DNA of 64,000 bases from Rhizobium sp. Leaf371 (GTDB lineage Bacteria > Pseudomonadota > Alphaproteobacteria > Rhizobiales > Rhizobiaceae). Positions 38,107 to 48,237 of the stretch are shown here, in pieces. The notes beneath the pieces are model-generated. The model saw nothing but the letters and a program-made list of their open reading frames with translations, did not search any database and had not been told where the DNA came from. The DNA lies in assembly GCF_001424045.1 (NCBI RefSeq), contig NZ_LMQB01000002.1:62001-126000 (forward strand). Reading direction: 5' to 3'. How positions within the stretch are numbered: the stretch's first letter is position 1; every line of letters starts with the position of its first letter. Both the position numbers and the translations under genes were made by a program.

Positions 38107-41100
38107 CTAGAGCAAAACGCCATCATGCGCGTTTTTTGTGACAGTCGTATCAACCGTCACGTCAAACACACCATTATCGTCGCCGCTTCTCGCCACGGCA
38201 ACCTCATGCACCTTGCCATCGATCGTCAGCCGGGCCTTGAAGCCTTGCCAGTCCGAGGGAAGGGCGGGATCGACGATCAGGCGGTCGCCTTCCTTGCGCA
38301 GGCCGAGAATGCCTTCGACGGCCACGCGATAGAGCCAGGCGGCCGAACCTGTGTACCAGGTCCATCCGCCACGACCGGTCAGGTCGCCATGGCCGTAGAC
38401 GTCGGCGGCCACGACATAGGGCTCGACCCGGTAGACATTGGCGTCTTCGCGGTTCAGCGCATGGGTGATCGGGTTCAGCATCTGGAAGGCCTTCCAGGCG
38501 TCGTCGCCTCTCTTGAGGCGGGCAAGCGCCAGCACGACCCATGTGGCTGCATGGGTGTACTGACCGCCGTTCTCACGAACGCCCGGCGGATAGGCCTTGA
38601 TGTAGCCCGGGTCCTGCTCGGTGCCGGACAGCGGCGGGGTAAACAGGCGGATCAGGCGATGTTCGTCGTCGGCAAGTTCCGCGAGCACCGCATCCATGGC
38701 CTGCTTGGCGCGGGCCGGGTCGCCTTCGCCCGAGAGCACGCTCCAGGACTGGGCGATCGAGTCGATGCGGCATTCGTCCGATGTGGCCGAGCCGAGCGGC
38801 GTGCCGTCGTCGTAATAGCCGCGACGGTAATGCGTGCCGTCCCAGCCGGCCGTTTCGAGCGCCTGCTTGAGCCGCTCGAGATGCGCGGTCCACGCCGTCA
38901 CGCGGGCGCTGTCGCCGCGTGTCTGGGCAATGCCCGTGAAGGCGCGCAGGGTTGAGGCGAGGAACCAGGCGAGCCAGACGCTGGTGCCCCGGCCTTCGAT
39001 GCCAACCCGGTTCATGCCGTCGTTCCAGTCGCCGCCGAGGATCAGCGGCAGGCCGTTCTCGCCGGTCCGCTTGATGGCGAGGTCGAGGGCCCGTGCGCAG
39101 TGCTCGTAGAGGCTTGCGGTGGTTTCCGAGACCTTCGGCTGGAAGAAGCTGTCATGCTGGCCGGGCTCGAGCGCCGCCCCTTCGATGAAGGGAATGGTCT
39201 CGTCGAGAATGTCCGTGGTGCCGGTCACCTCGCAGTAGTGCTGCGTGGCATGGCCGAGCCAGACGACGTCGTCGGAGATCAGCGTGCGCACGCCGGCGCC
39301 CGAACCCGGCAGCCACCAATGCAGCACGTCGCCTTCCGCAAACTGCCGGGCAGCCGCGTTGAGGATCTGCGCCCGCGCCAGTTCCGGCCGGTGCACGATG
39401 AAGGCCAGCGTATCCTGAAGCTGATCGCGGAAGCCGAACGCGCCGCTTGCCTGATAGAAGGCCGAGCGGGCGAGGATCCGGCAACCGAGACTCTGGTAGG
39501 GAAGCCAGCGGTTGACCAGGTTGTTGAACGCCTTGTCCGGGGTTTCGATCTGCACGACGCCGGTGAAGGCTTCCCAATAGGCGGTCGACGCTTCGAGCAC
39601 CGCATCGAACGTGTCGGCCTTGGCGGCTTCCAGATGTTCGAGCGCCTGGGCGCGGTTGTCGCTGTCGCCCATGTAGAAGACGAGGTCGCGGGTTTCGCCC
39701 GGTTTCAGGGTGACGTCGAGCGACAGTGCCGCGCAGGCATCGCCATCGATGTCGGAGCTGCCGGTGAGAATGGCACCTTCGACCACGGCCTGCGGCGCGA
39801 GAATGCCGCCCGTGCGGCCGAGGAACTCCCGCCGGCTTGCCGTGAAGCTGGTCGGCGTCTCGCTGACCGCGAGGTAGGCGGTCCGTCCGGCATAGTCGAT
39901 GCTGTAGGGGTTGGTCGCCGACATCATTCCCGCGACGTCGTCATAATGGCAGACGACGAAGGGCGCGGTCTTGGCGCGGTTGTTGCCCAGTACCCATTCG
40001 ACATAGCCGTAGAGGCGCAGGCGACGGGCTTCCCCGGCGCCGTTCGTGAGGCGCAGGCGGGTGTATTTTACCGGCAGGGTGCGATGCACGGTCTGCGTGG
40101 CTTCCACCGTCAGGCCGTCCTGCACGCTGCTGAAGGTGGAGACACCCAAGCCATGGCGGGTTTCGAAGGTCACATCCCTGCGGCGCGAGAGCGCACCATA
40201 GGGGGTGACGACCGAGCCGCTGGTCATGTCCTTGATGAAGATCGCTTCCCCGGGACGGTTGCCGACGGGATCGTTGGTCCAGGACGTCAGCTGGTAATCG
40301 CGCGAATTGCGGCTCCAGGTGAAGGCCGAGCCTTCGGCCGAGACATGGAAGCCGAAGATGTCGTTGGAGATGACGTTGATCCACGGATGCGGCGTCGCCT
40401 CGCCACCGCGCAGACGCGTGACATATTCGCGGCCGTCGGTGGAGAAGCCGCCATAACCGTTCCAGAAGTCGAGGCCGTCGCCGGAAATCGTGGCGGGTGC
40501 GGCGTCGATCGCGATCGGTGCTGCCAGAAGCGGCACGGAGCCCACGGCCGGCTTGTCCTTCTTTATGCTCGGCGTCGAATAGAGGGCTTCGGCGCGGGCC
40601 ATCTGGTCGGAGATCTTGCCGTTGCGGGCATGGAAGACCGCGCGCGAGGCCGACAGCAGCGCCGCCCATGTCTCGGCTTCCATGATGTCGCGGCGAACCG
40701 CGAAGACGTGCTGGCGCGCACCATCGGACTGGCTGCGCAGGCGCAGGTTTTCGCACATGCTGTCGATCGCATGCTGCATGTCCTGGGCGTAGGAGGCGGC
40801 ACGCTCGTTGATGATCACCAGATCCGCGGTGACGCCGCGCGCGCGCATGTATTCCTGCGCGCGCAGGGCTTCCCGGGCGATGCCCATGTCCACATCGTCA
40901 TTGATGCGGACGGTAAAGATCGGGAAGTCACCGGAAATCGACAGGGGCCACAGGGCCGATTGCGGCCCGAGACCGGCGCGGACGGTGGTCGTGTCCGCGC
41001 GCAGCTGCATGTCGGGATAGACGAGGTAGCGGCCAAGGATCTGGAAGCTTGCCGCCTCCTGCGAGGTTACGCCGACATGGCGCATCTGCACCTGGCTGCG

Positions 41101-44100
41101 CGTCCACGCATGGATCATCTCATGGCTGAAGCTGTCGGGGTGGCGATAGCGCTCGACGGCGCGGTCGATATCGGACCCGTTCGGTGCCGCGATCGTCCAG
41201 AAGATGACGCTGACCTTCTTGCCGGCGGGAACCCGCACGGTGCGGCGAAGCGCCATGACGGGATCGAGCGTGAATCCGGATGTGCCGGAGAGGCTGACAT
41301 CGCCATCGAAGGCGCGGGCTTCCGCCAGTGTGCGGCCTTCGCCGATAAAGCGGCGGCGGTCGGTTTCGACCTCCGTCGGCCGGTCGGTGCCGGCATTGTC
41401 GACAATCAGGTGCGCGACCTGCATGTCGGGCTCGCTCGGCGTGCGCTTGTTGCGCATCACGCGGATCAGATCGCCCCGTGCGTCGATTTCCGTCTTGAGG
41501 AACATCTTGGCAAACAGCGGATGCGCATTGTCGGTGTCGTCGGTCGTCAGGACCGGTTCGGCATAGGAGGTCACTTCGATGAAGCGGTCTTCCGAGCCGG
41601 TGTTGACGAGCGTGACGCGCCGGCCTTCGGCATCGTGCTCGGTCGCGACGATGACCTCGACCTCACTGGTGAGATCGCCGACGATCTTGATGAACTCGGC
41701 CTTGTCGTCGCCAAACCGGGTCGTCGCCTTCTCGCCGTCCGCACGGCGCGGCTCGGCGGTTGCCGACCACCAGTCGCCGGTGGCGGTATCGCGCAGGAAG
41801 ATGAAGGTCCCCGTGCGGTCCTCGACCGGGTCCGGCTTCCAGCGCACGACGGTCTGTCCGTTCCAGCGGGAGTAACCGGAGCCGACGGCGGTCAGCATGA
41901 TCGCGTAATGGCCGTTGGACAGGAACACGGTTTCGCGGTCCTTGGCGATCGGATTGGTGACGACGCGAACCTCGGGGCGAAGCAGGTCTTCCTGACCCTT
42001 GCCCAGCGCTTCCGGTTCGCGCTTGGCATTGATGATCGGAATGTCCCGCGGCGCCTTTTCCTGGAGCAGGAGTTCGGCGGCCTCGATGACCGGATCGGCG
42101 TGGAACCACTCGCGCAGGCGGCCATTGAAGACCACGTTGGCGACGGCGGCGATCGACATGCCATGGTGGTGGGCATAGTAGTTGCGCACGACGGCGCAGG
42201 TCTTGCCTTCGGGAACGCGGGTCGGGGTGAAGTCGACCGAGTCGTAGAAGCCGTACATGCCCAGCGCGCCGAAGCCACGCAGACGCTCCAGGTTGGAGAG
42301 TGCCGCCTTCGGATCGTACATGCTTGCGAGGATCGAGGCGTAGGGCGCGATGACGGCATTCTGGCCGAGGCCGCGCTTCAGGCCGAGCGAGGGTACGCCG
42401 AAGTTGGTGTACTGATAGGTCAGTTCATGGTCGCGTGCATTGAACGCGGCTTCCGAGATGCCCCACGGCGTGCCGAGACGGCGACCATGGTTCATCTGCT
42501 CGCGCACGATCAGGTTGTTCGTCTGGTTGAGGATGCCGCCCTGGCGTTCCTGCATGACGAGCGGGGGCATCAGATATTCGAACATCGAGCCGGACCAGGA
42601 GACCAGCGCGCCGCGCGCGCCGATCGGCACGACCGGACGGCCGAGCTTGTACCAGTGCTCCGTCGGAAGGTCGCCCTTGGCGATCGCAAACAGGCTGGTC
42701 AGGCGGCATTCGGAGGCCAGAAGATCGTAGCAGGCTTCGTCGAGCTCGCCGCTGTTGACGCGGTAGCCGATCGAGAGCAGGCGGCGCTCCTTGCGGAAGA
42801 GGAAGGTGAAGTCCATCGAGAAGGCGATGTCGCGGCTGCGGTTGCGCAACACGACGAGGCGCTGGCGCAGGGCATCGATGGCACCGAGATCGAAGGTGCT
42901 GTCGGCGATATGCGCTTCGCAGGTCTGGACCAGAAGGCTCGCCCACTTGACGACTTCGCCGCTCGCGCCGCTCTTGACCTCGTGGTCGAGGTTCAGCGAG
43001 AGTTTCTGGATGTCGCGGGCAAGGACCGAGAGGTTGATGACGCGGATCGAGGCGAACTCATGCTCGCGCTTCACCGCCTGCAACGCGCTCTGGAAGCCGA
43101 TCAGGCGTTCCTCGATGCGGCGGCGCAGCGGGCGAACCGTCTTGCGGTCGTCGGGAAGAGCGGCCAGCATTTCGGCAAGGATCGACGCCACGTCGCCGAT
43201 GCCGTCCAGGCTGCCCTGCACGTGAGCGGAAGGCGCTTCCGCCCATTCGCGGCACATGGAGGAGACGGCGATGAGATGGCCGGCAAGGTTGCCGCTGTCG
43301 ACAGCCGAGATGTATTTCGGCTCCATCGTTTCCAGGCGGTTGGTCGTGTACCAGTTGAACAGATGGCCGCGATATTTCGGCATGCCATCGACGGTCGCGA
43401 TGGTTTCCTCAAGCCGGCGGATGGTTTCCTCGAAACCGATCCAGCCGAAATCGCGGGCCGACATGACCGAGAGCAGGTAGACGCCGATATTGGTCGGAGA
43501 CGTCCGTTCCGCAAGGATCGGATGCGGGATTTCCTGGAAGTTGTCCGGCGGCAGGAAGTGCTGCTCGGCGGTGACGAAATCCTCGTAGAAGCGCCAGGTG
43601 CGGCGCGCGATCTTGCGGAACTCGGCCTTCACCTCATCGGAAACGTCAAGCTGGTCCTCGGTTTCGGCCGACTGGCTGACCAGCCAGGCAATGGCGGGAG
43701 ACAGGGCCCAGAGAACGGCAAAGGGAATGCCGATGAAGGGCAGGCCGGTGGCCGAAACGGCGGCCAGTCCGAGCGAGACCACGGCGATGACCGGCGCGAT
43801 CCACATGGCGCGGTAGTAGTCGAGCACGGAGCCGGTCGCAGCACTCTGGACCTGTGCCGCCGTGCGCCATTCCAGCATCAGCTTGCGGCTGACGAAGGTG
43901 CGGTAGACGGCACGGGCGATCGCATCCGCCATCATGCCGGCGGAATGGGCGATGAACACGATGCGCAGCGCGACCTGCGCATTGGCGGCGCTGATTTCCG
44001 ACAGGACGGCATGGAAATGGGCGCGGGCGACGATGTCGTTGCGTCGCGGCATCAGGCCGGAGATGAGCGACAGGGTAGGAGCGACGAAGAGCGAGAAGAT

Positions 44101-46722
44101 CAGCACGACCTGCCAGATCAGCGCCTGCGTCGGTTCCATGTAGTACCAGCCGAGCACGGACGCGATCAGCCAGGCGACGGGGATCAGCGAGCGGCGCAGG
44201 TTGTCGTACATCTTCCAGCGGCCAAGCATGGACAGGCCGTTCGAGGGGCTGAAGATATAGGGAAGGAGCTGCCAGTCGCCCCGCGCCCAGCGATGCTGGC
44301 GCGAGGTCTCGACCTCGTAGCGGGTGGGGAAGTCCTCGACCAGCTCGACGTCCGTCACCAGCGCGCAACGCGCGAGCGATCCTTCGAGAAGGTCGTGGCT
44401 AAGAACCGCGTTCTCGTCGATACGGCCTTTGATCGCCGCCTCGAAGGCGTCGACATGGTAGAGACCCTTGCCGGTGAAGGTGCCTTCCGAAACGATGTCC
44501 TGATAGACGTCCGACACGGTGAAGACATAGGGGTCGATGCCGCGATTGGCGGAGAAGATGCGCTGGAAGGACGAGGCTTCGCTGCCGGTCGTCAGCGACG
44601 GGGTCACGCGCGGCTGCAGGATCGAGTAGCCCGACAGGATCTTCTGGTTCTTGGCGTCGATCACCGGACGGTTGATGGGGTGGTACAGCTTGCCGACAAG
44701 CTTGGTGACGGCATCGCGCATCAGGCGCGTGTCGCTGTCGAGCGTCATGACGTACTGGACGTTTTCCGGCACCTTGTCGGCGCCGGCGATGAACGTCGTG
44801 TCGCGGTCGCCACGCAGGAGAAGGTTGAGCTCGTGCAGCTTGCCGCGCTTGCGTTCCCAGCCCATCCACGCGCCTTCGCCCTCGTTGTAGAGACGGCGGC
44901 GGTGCAAGAGATAAAAGCGGGTGCGGCCATCATGCGCGTAGCGCTTGGAGAGCGTCGCGATCTCGCCCTTGGCATAGTCCAGCACGTCGAGGTCCGCGTT
45001 CGTTTCCTCGGTCTGGCTGTCGGCCCAATCGCTGACCAAGGCGAAATAGATCTCGCCCTTGGGGTTTGCGAGGTAATGAACCTCGATATTGCGAACGAGT
45101 TCATCGACGTGATCGCGCTTGGAGATCAGGCAGGGGACGACGACGAGGGTGCGGGCGTCTTCGGGAACGCCGGAGAGGAACTCGTATCCGACCAGTCGCG
45201 ACGGGGTCAGGAAGAAGGTCACGACGGTGTTGAAGAGGCCGGCCGCACCTTCCGAGGCGGGCAGGGCGAAAAGCAGCAGGATGATCAGCTTGGCGCCGGT
45301 CGGCATCTCCATCGGGCTGATGAAGTCGTAGACGAGCACCATGGCAAGGATGGTCAGAAGGATATTGGGCAGGGCGATGGCGAGCCAGCCCATGCGGCGC
45401 GCGATGCGCACCACCGACTGGACGAGCGTCGGCCGATAGCCGATCGCCTCCTCGAAGGCATCCGTCCGGTTGCCGACCAGGAAGTCGCCGACATTGCTGG
45501 AATGGGTCTGGATATCGTCCGATACGGCCTCCGTGCCCGTCCGGTTCTCTGTCCCGTCCTCCGGCACGAGCGCGTCCGACGACGTGCGGGTCGGCACGGC
45601 ACGGGTTCCAGCGATCGTCTCGCTGGCTGGCGCGTCTGCGGCACCACCTGCAGCCATGGCGATCGCGCGCTGGGTGACGTCCAGCTCTGTCAGGCCGGAG
45701 CGCTTGGCGAGCCGTTCGATCGTCGTGCGGTACTTGTTGCGCGAGCCGAAATCGAGCGACATGTAATCGGAATGCTCGCGCAGCTCGGCATCGAGCTTGC
45801 TGACGCTTTCGAACCAGACGGCCCAGTCATTGTCGTCGATTTCGCGGAGCGAGCGGATGATGTTGCTCATCGTCGCGTTGCCGGACGACAGGCGGTTCTG
45901 TTCGGCGACCAGGGCGGCCTCGACATCGCTGCCGCGCTTTTCCAGTTGCTCCTCGAGCCAGGCGATCACGACGCGGCCGCTCTGCGAGCCGTCGCGCAGG
46001 CGGTAGAGAAGCTGGGCGACGAAGGAGTTGTCGGCCGTCAGGTCTTCATAGTCCTTGAGAAGCGTCGCGGATTTGTCCGGATCGCTCAGGCGGACGATCT
46101 GGTCGGCGACATCGTTCGCCTTGTTGCGCATGGCCCGCGAGCGTTCGACGCGGATGGCGATGCGACGCAGATTTTCGATCAGGATGAAGCGCAGGATGGA
46201 GGGGAGGGCCCAGAGCTCACCGATCTTGAACGTGGCGTGCTCGTGGAAGCCTTCGACCATGGCGGTCAGGCTCTCGCGCGAAACGGTGGAATGCGTGTGG
46301 GCCGTATAGAGCCAGGCCAGCGCCATGGTGCGGGGAATGGACGAACCGGCGACGGGCATCGTCGGCAACTGGCGATAGAACTTCCGGGGGAAGTCGCGCC
46401 GCACCTCCTGAATCGCCTCTTCCACGACATAATGGTTGTCGAGCAGCCATTCCGCCGCCGGCGTGATGGTGGCGCCGCCTTCCACGTCGGCCGCCGTGAT
46501 CTTGTAGACCCGGAAGATCTCGCCTTCGTTCTCGCGATGACGCTGGTGAAACTCGAACGGGAAGAAGCTCGGCAGGCTCGTTGCGCCATCCCGTGCCAGT
46601 GCTGCCCCTGCCGCCCGAAGTTCGTCGTTCGTGAAATAGGTCGAACGGATCGAGTCGTTGGTGTCGAGGAGGGCGGGCTGGGCTTCGCGCGGCGAGGTCG
46701 TGTGTGTTTCTTGCAGGGCCAT
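38107..46722 (-). CDS. ndvB: Cyclic beta-1,2-glucan synthase (NdvB/ChvB)
   Basis: A 2871-residue inner-membrane enzyme that starts, extends and cyclises beta-1,2-glucans from UDP-glucose; family members are about 2830-2870 long. Order: N-terminal cytoplasmic region; membrane pair near residues 440-515; GT84 glycosyltransferase with TLDSDTRLM (about 660) and QHRWARGDW (about 807); more membrane helices near 840-1000; a glucoamylase-like domain (TPWGISEAAFNARD, YAHHHGMSIAAV, about 1400-1530); and a C-terminal GH94 phosphorylase domain (NVISNDIFGFH about 2120, GDWNDGMNRVG about 2564) that sets ring size. The product is needed for osmotic adaptation and host interaction in rhizobia and agrobacteria. 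opgC follows. Confidence 0.97.
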   Translation of the reverse strand: MALQETHTTSPREAQPALLDTNDSIRSTYFTNDELRAAGAALARDGATSLPSFFPFEFHQRHRENEGEIFRVYKITAADVEGGATITPAAEWLLDNHYVVEEAIQEVRRDFPRKFYRQLPTMPVAGSSIPRTMALAWLYTAHTHSTVSRESLTAMVEGFHEHATFKIGELWALPSILRFILIENLRRIAIRVERSRAMRNKANDVADQIVRLSDPDKSATLLKDYEDLTADNSFVAQLLYRLRDGSQSGRVVIAWLEEQLEKRGSDVEAALVAEQNRLSSGNATMSNIIRSLREIDDNDWAVWFESVSKLDAELREHSDYMSLDFGSRNKYRTTIERLAKRSGLTELDVTQRAIAMAAGGAADAPASETIAGTRAVPTRTSSDALVPEDGTENRTGTEAVSDDIQTHSSNVGDFLVGNRTDAFEEAIGYRPTLVQSVVRIARRMGWLAIALPNILLTILAMVLVYDFISPMEMPTGAKLIILLLFALPASEGAAGLFNTVVTFFLTPSRLVGYEFLSGVPEDARTLVVVPCLISKRDHVDELVRNIEVHYLANPKGEIYFALVSDWADSQTEETNADLDVLDYAKGEIATLSKRYAHDGRTRFYLLHRRRLYNEGEGAWMGWERKRGKLHELNLLLRGDRDTTFIAGADKVPENVQYVMTLDSDTRLMRDAVTKLVGKLYHPINRPVIDAKNQKILSGYSILQPRVTPSLTTGSEASSFQRIFSANRGIDPYVFTVSDVYQDIVSEGTFTGKGLYHVDAFEAAIKGRIDENAVLSHDLLEGSLARCALVTDVELVEDFPTRYEVETSRQHRWARGDWQLLPYIFSPSNGLSMLGRWKMYDNLRRSLIPVAWLIASVLGWYYMEPTQALIWQVVLIFSLFVAPTLSLISGLMPRRNDIVARAHFHAVLSEISAANAQVALRIVFIAHSAGMMADAIARAVYRTFVSRKLMLEWRTAAQVQSAATGSVLDYYRAMWIAPVIAVVSLGLAAVSATGLPFIGIPFAVLWALSPAIAWLVSQSAETEDQLDVSDEVKAEFRKIARRTWRFYEDFVTAEQHFLPPDNFQEIPHPILAERTSPTNIGVYLLSVMSARDFGWIGFEETIRRLEETIATVDGMPKYRGHLFNWYTTNRLETMEPKYISAVDSGNLAGHLIAVSSMCREWAEAPSAHVQGSLDGIGDVASILAEMLAALPDDRKTVRPLRRRIEERLIGFQSALQAVKREHEFASIRVINLSVLARDIQKLSLNLDHEVKSGASGEVVKWASLLVQTCEAHIADSTFDLGAIDALRQRLVVLRNRSRDIAFSMDFTFLFRKERRLLSIGYRVNSGELDEACYDLLASECRLTSLFAIAKGDLPTEHWYKLGRPVVPIGARGALVSWSGSMFEYLMPPLVMQERQGGILNQTNNLIVREQMNHGRRLGTPWGISEAAFNARDHELTYQYTNFGVPSLGLKRGLGQNAVIAPYASILASMYDPKAALSNLERLRGFGALGMYGFYDSVDFTPTRVPEGKTCAVVRNYYAHHHGMSIAAVANVVFNGRLREWFHADPVIEAAELLLQEKAPRDIPIINAKREPEALGKGQEDLLRPEVRVVTNPIAKDRETVFLSNGHYAIMLTAVGSGYSRWNGQTVVRWKPDPVEDRTGTFIFLRDTATGDWWSATAEPRRADGEKATTRFGDDKAEFIKIVGDLTSEVEVIVATEHDAEGRRVTLVNTGSEDRFIEVTSYAEPVLTTDDTDNAHPLFAKMFLKTEIDARGDLIRVMRNKRTPSEPDMQVAHLIVDNAGTDRPTEVETDRRRFIGEGRTLAEARAFDGDVSLSGTSGFTLDPVMALRRTVRVPAGKKVSVIFWTIAAPNGSDIDRAVERYRHPDSFSHEMIHAWTRSQVQMRHVGVTSQEAASFQILGRYLVYPDMQLRADTTTVRAGLGPQSALWPLSISGDFPIFTVRINDDVDMGIAREALRAQEYMRARGVTADLVIINERAASYAQDMQHAIDSMCENLRLRSQSDGARQHVFAVRRDIMEAETWAALLSASRAVFHARNGKISDQMARAEALYSTPSIKKDKPAVGSVPLLAAPIAIDAAPATISGDGLDFWNGYGGFSTDGREYVTRLRGGEATPHPWINVISNDIFGFHVSAEGSAFTWSRNSRDYQLTSWTNDPVGNRPGEAIFIKDMTSGSVVTPYGALSRRRDVTFETRHGLGVSTFSSVQDGLTVEATQTVHRTLPVKYTRLRLTNGAGEARRLRLYGYVEWVLGNNRAKTAPFVVCHYDDVAGMMSATNPYSIDYAGRTAYLAVSETPTSFTASRREFLGRTGGILAPQAVVEGAILTGSSDIDGDACAALSLDVTLKPGETRDLVFYMGDSDNRAQALEHLEAAKADTFDAVLEASTAYWEAFTGVVQIETPDKAFNNLVNRWLPYQSLGCRILARSAFYQASGAFGFRDQLQDTLAFIVHRPELARAQILNAAARQFAEGDVLHWWLPGSGAGVRTLISDDVVWLGHATQHYCEVTGTTDILDETIPFIEGAALEPGQHDSFFQPKVSETTASLYEHCARALDLAIKRTGENGLPLILGGDWNDGMNRVGIEGRGTSVWLAWFLASTLRAFTGIAQTRGDSARVTAWTAHLERLKQALETAGWDGTHYRRGYYDDGTPLGSATSDECRIDSIAQSWSVLSGEGDPARAKQAMDAVLAELADDEHRLIRLFTPPLSGTEQDPGYIKAYPPGVRENGGQYTHAATWVVLALARLKRGDDAWKAFQMLNPITHALNREDANVYRVEPYVVAADVYGHGDLTGRGGWTWYTGSAAWLYRVAVEGILGLRKEGDRLIVDPALPSDWQGFKARLTIDGKVHEVAVARSGDDNGVFDVTVDTTVTKNAHDGVLL

Positions 46723-47217
46723 GGAGGGGGTTCTGGATCCAACCGTTGAGTTAAGATGAGGCGACTGTACGGGGCACAGTCGGTCGGCGTGAGGCGTGGC
46801 CTCTCATTCGGGCGCTTTCACGGCGCCGGTATCGTTTGCAGCTATACCACCGCCGGGAGAGACCGGCTTGGGCAATCCGCCACCACCATAACGCCGCTCC
46901 GCAGGACGCGGTTTGCAGAGACGATCTCCGCTGCCGACCGGCGAGAGGACCGATCGGATGTGCGGAAACTGAATTTAAGGCTTTGTTTTCTAGCGGGATG
47001 CCGGTGCGCTTGCAAGGTAAAGCGCGGCTTCGGCATGGCTTGAAACCGGTCTGGACGCCGGACGGGGACAGGCGCGGTCAAAGATGTTTTCGGATGAAAT
47101 TCGATGACCGCCACCTCCCGGGCTCGAAGCGAAGCATGGCCGTTCTCTCGGCGCGACAACGCGGCTCAGGGAATTTTGTTCCGTAAGCCATGCACAAAGT
47201 TCCGCCGTCACGTCACA
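46723..47217. other. 495-base intergenic region upstream of ndvB
   Basis: Between the ndvB start and the stop of the LysR gene, so it should hold the ndvB promoter and the end of the regulator transcript. One small inverted repeat, CGACTGT/ACAGTCG at 46762-46782, lies 40 bases upstream of the ndvB ATG. Short open frames here show no recognisable protein or ribosome-binding site. Confidence 0.5.
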
Positions 47218-48111
47218 TCACGTGACCTGGCCCATGATCCAGTCCCGGAAGGCGAGGCCCGCCTGGTTCTCCATCTTTCCTTCGGGCACGACGAGGTAAT
47301 AGCTGTTCTCGGTCTTCATCGGCCGGTCGAACACCACGACAAGACGTCCGATGGCCAGTTCGTGCTCGATCAGATAGCGCGGCAGGAGCGCGAAGCCGAG
47401 CCCGGCGATCGCGGCTTCGATCACCATGGCGAACTGGTCGAAGCGGCTGCCGCGATAGGCGCTGCGCGCCGTCGTGCCGTTCGCCTCGAACCATTCCGCC
47501 CACATTTTCGGCCGGGTCGCGAGATGGAGCAAAGGTGCCCCGTCGAGATCGACAGGGGCACCGGCTGGATGCTGCGCGAGAAGCTCGGCGCTCGCCACGG
47601 GCACGATGACTTCGCTGCAGAGATAGTCGCAGATCGCATGCGCCCAGACCGGTTGGCCGTAGTGAATGGCGACATCGAAGTTTTCTTCTGCAAAGTCGAA
47701 TGGCTGCGACCTTGCCGCGATGTTCAGGATCGTATCGGGGTACAGGCGGAGAAAGTCGGAGAGGCGCGGCGTCAGCCAGCGACTGCCGAAGGTCGGCAGC
47801 GTCGCGATCGACAGGGCATTGTCGGACCGGGCGGCACCCATGGCCCGCACCATCAACTCCTCCGATTGGCGCAGCAACCGGCGCACCTCGGGCAGAAACT
47901 TCTGTCCGGCATCCGACAGGATGACCCGCTGGCGGATGCGCTCGAAGAGCAGCACGCCGAGCTGGCTTTCAAGATCCTTGATCTGGCGGCTGACGGCGCT
48001 CTGGGTGAGGCTGAGTTCGGCCGCGGCCTGCGTGAAGCTGCCATGACGTGCGGCGCATTCGAACGCCTGCAGCGTGGCGATGTCGGGAACCAGTCGTCGG
48101 CTCAACTTCAT
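47218..48111 (-). CDS. LysR-type transcriptional regulator (GcvA-like)
   Basis: A 297-residue regulator. The N-terminal winged helix includes FECAARHGSFTQAAAELSLTQSAVSRQIKDLE and is followed by a periplasmic-binding-protein-like effector domain starting near residue 95. The form LPTFGSRWLTPRLSDFLRLYP and GLGFALLPRYL are typical of the GcvA-type branch. It diverges from the HglS gene with 126 bases between starts, the usual arrangement for an autoregulated LysR activator; I infer that it controls the HglS-AmaB genes, with a lysine-pathway metabolite as likely effector. Confidence 0.92.
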   Translation of the reverse strand: MKLSRRLVPDIATLQAFECAARHGSFTQAAAELSLTQSAVSRQIKDLESQLGVLLFERIRQRVILSDAGQKFLPEVRRLLRQSEELMVRAMGAARSDNALSIATLPTFGSRWLTPRLSDFLRLYPDTILNIAARSQPFDFAEENFDVAIHYGQPVWAHAICDYLCSEVIVPVASAELLAQHPAGAPVDLDGAPLLHLATRPKMWAEWFEANGTTARSAYRGSRFDQFAMVIEAAIAGLGFALLPRYLIEHELAIGRLVVVFDRPMKTENSYYLVVPEGKMENQAGLAFRDWIMGQVT

Positions 48112-48237
48112 TCCGCCCCCGCATGATCATAGTCAAAACAGTCGCAATCAAAGCGCATTTCGGGGTAGTATCATACGAAACCAGAATGATCAGCGCGCCA
48201 CATCCTATCGTGACGCCATATCGTGAGGCAAGCTGCC

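Noticed and set aside
39100-46749. An open frame of about 2549 codons on the + strand opposite ndvB
   Set aside because: It mirrors the sense gene: high-GC codon choice on the other strand rarely makes stops, no family motif appears in its translation, and ndvB itself is certain.
46756-47186. Short + strand frames upstream of ndvB
   Set aside because: Arginine/alanine-rich, without ribosome-binding sites or known similarity, and overlapping one another in different frames.
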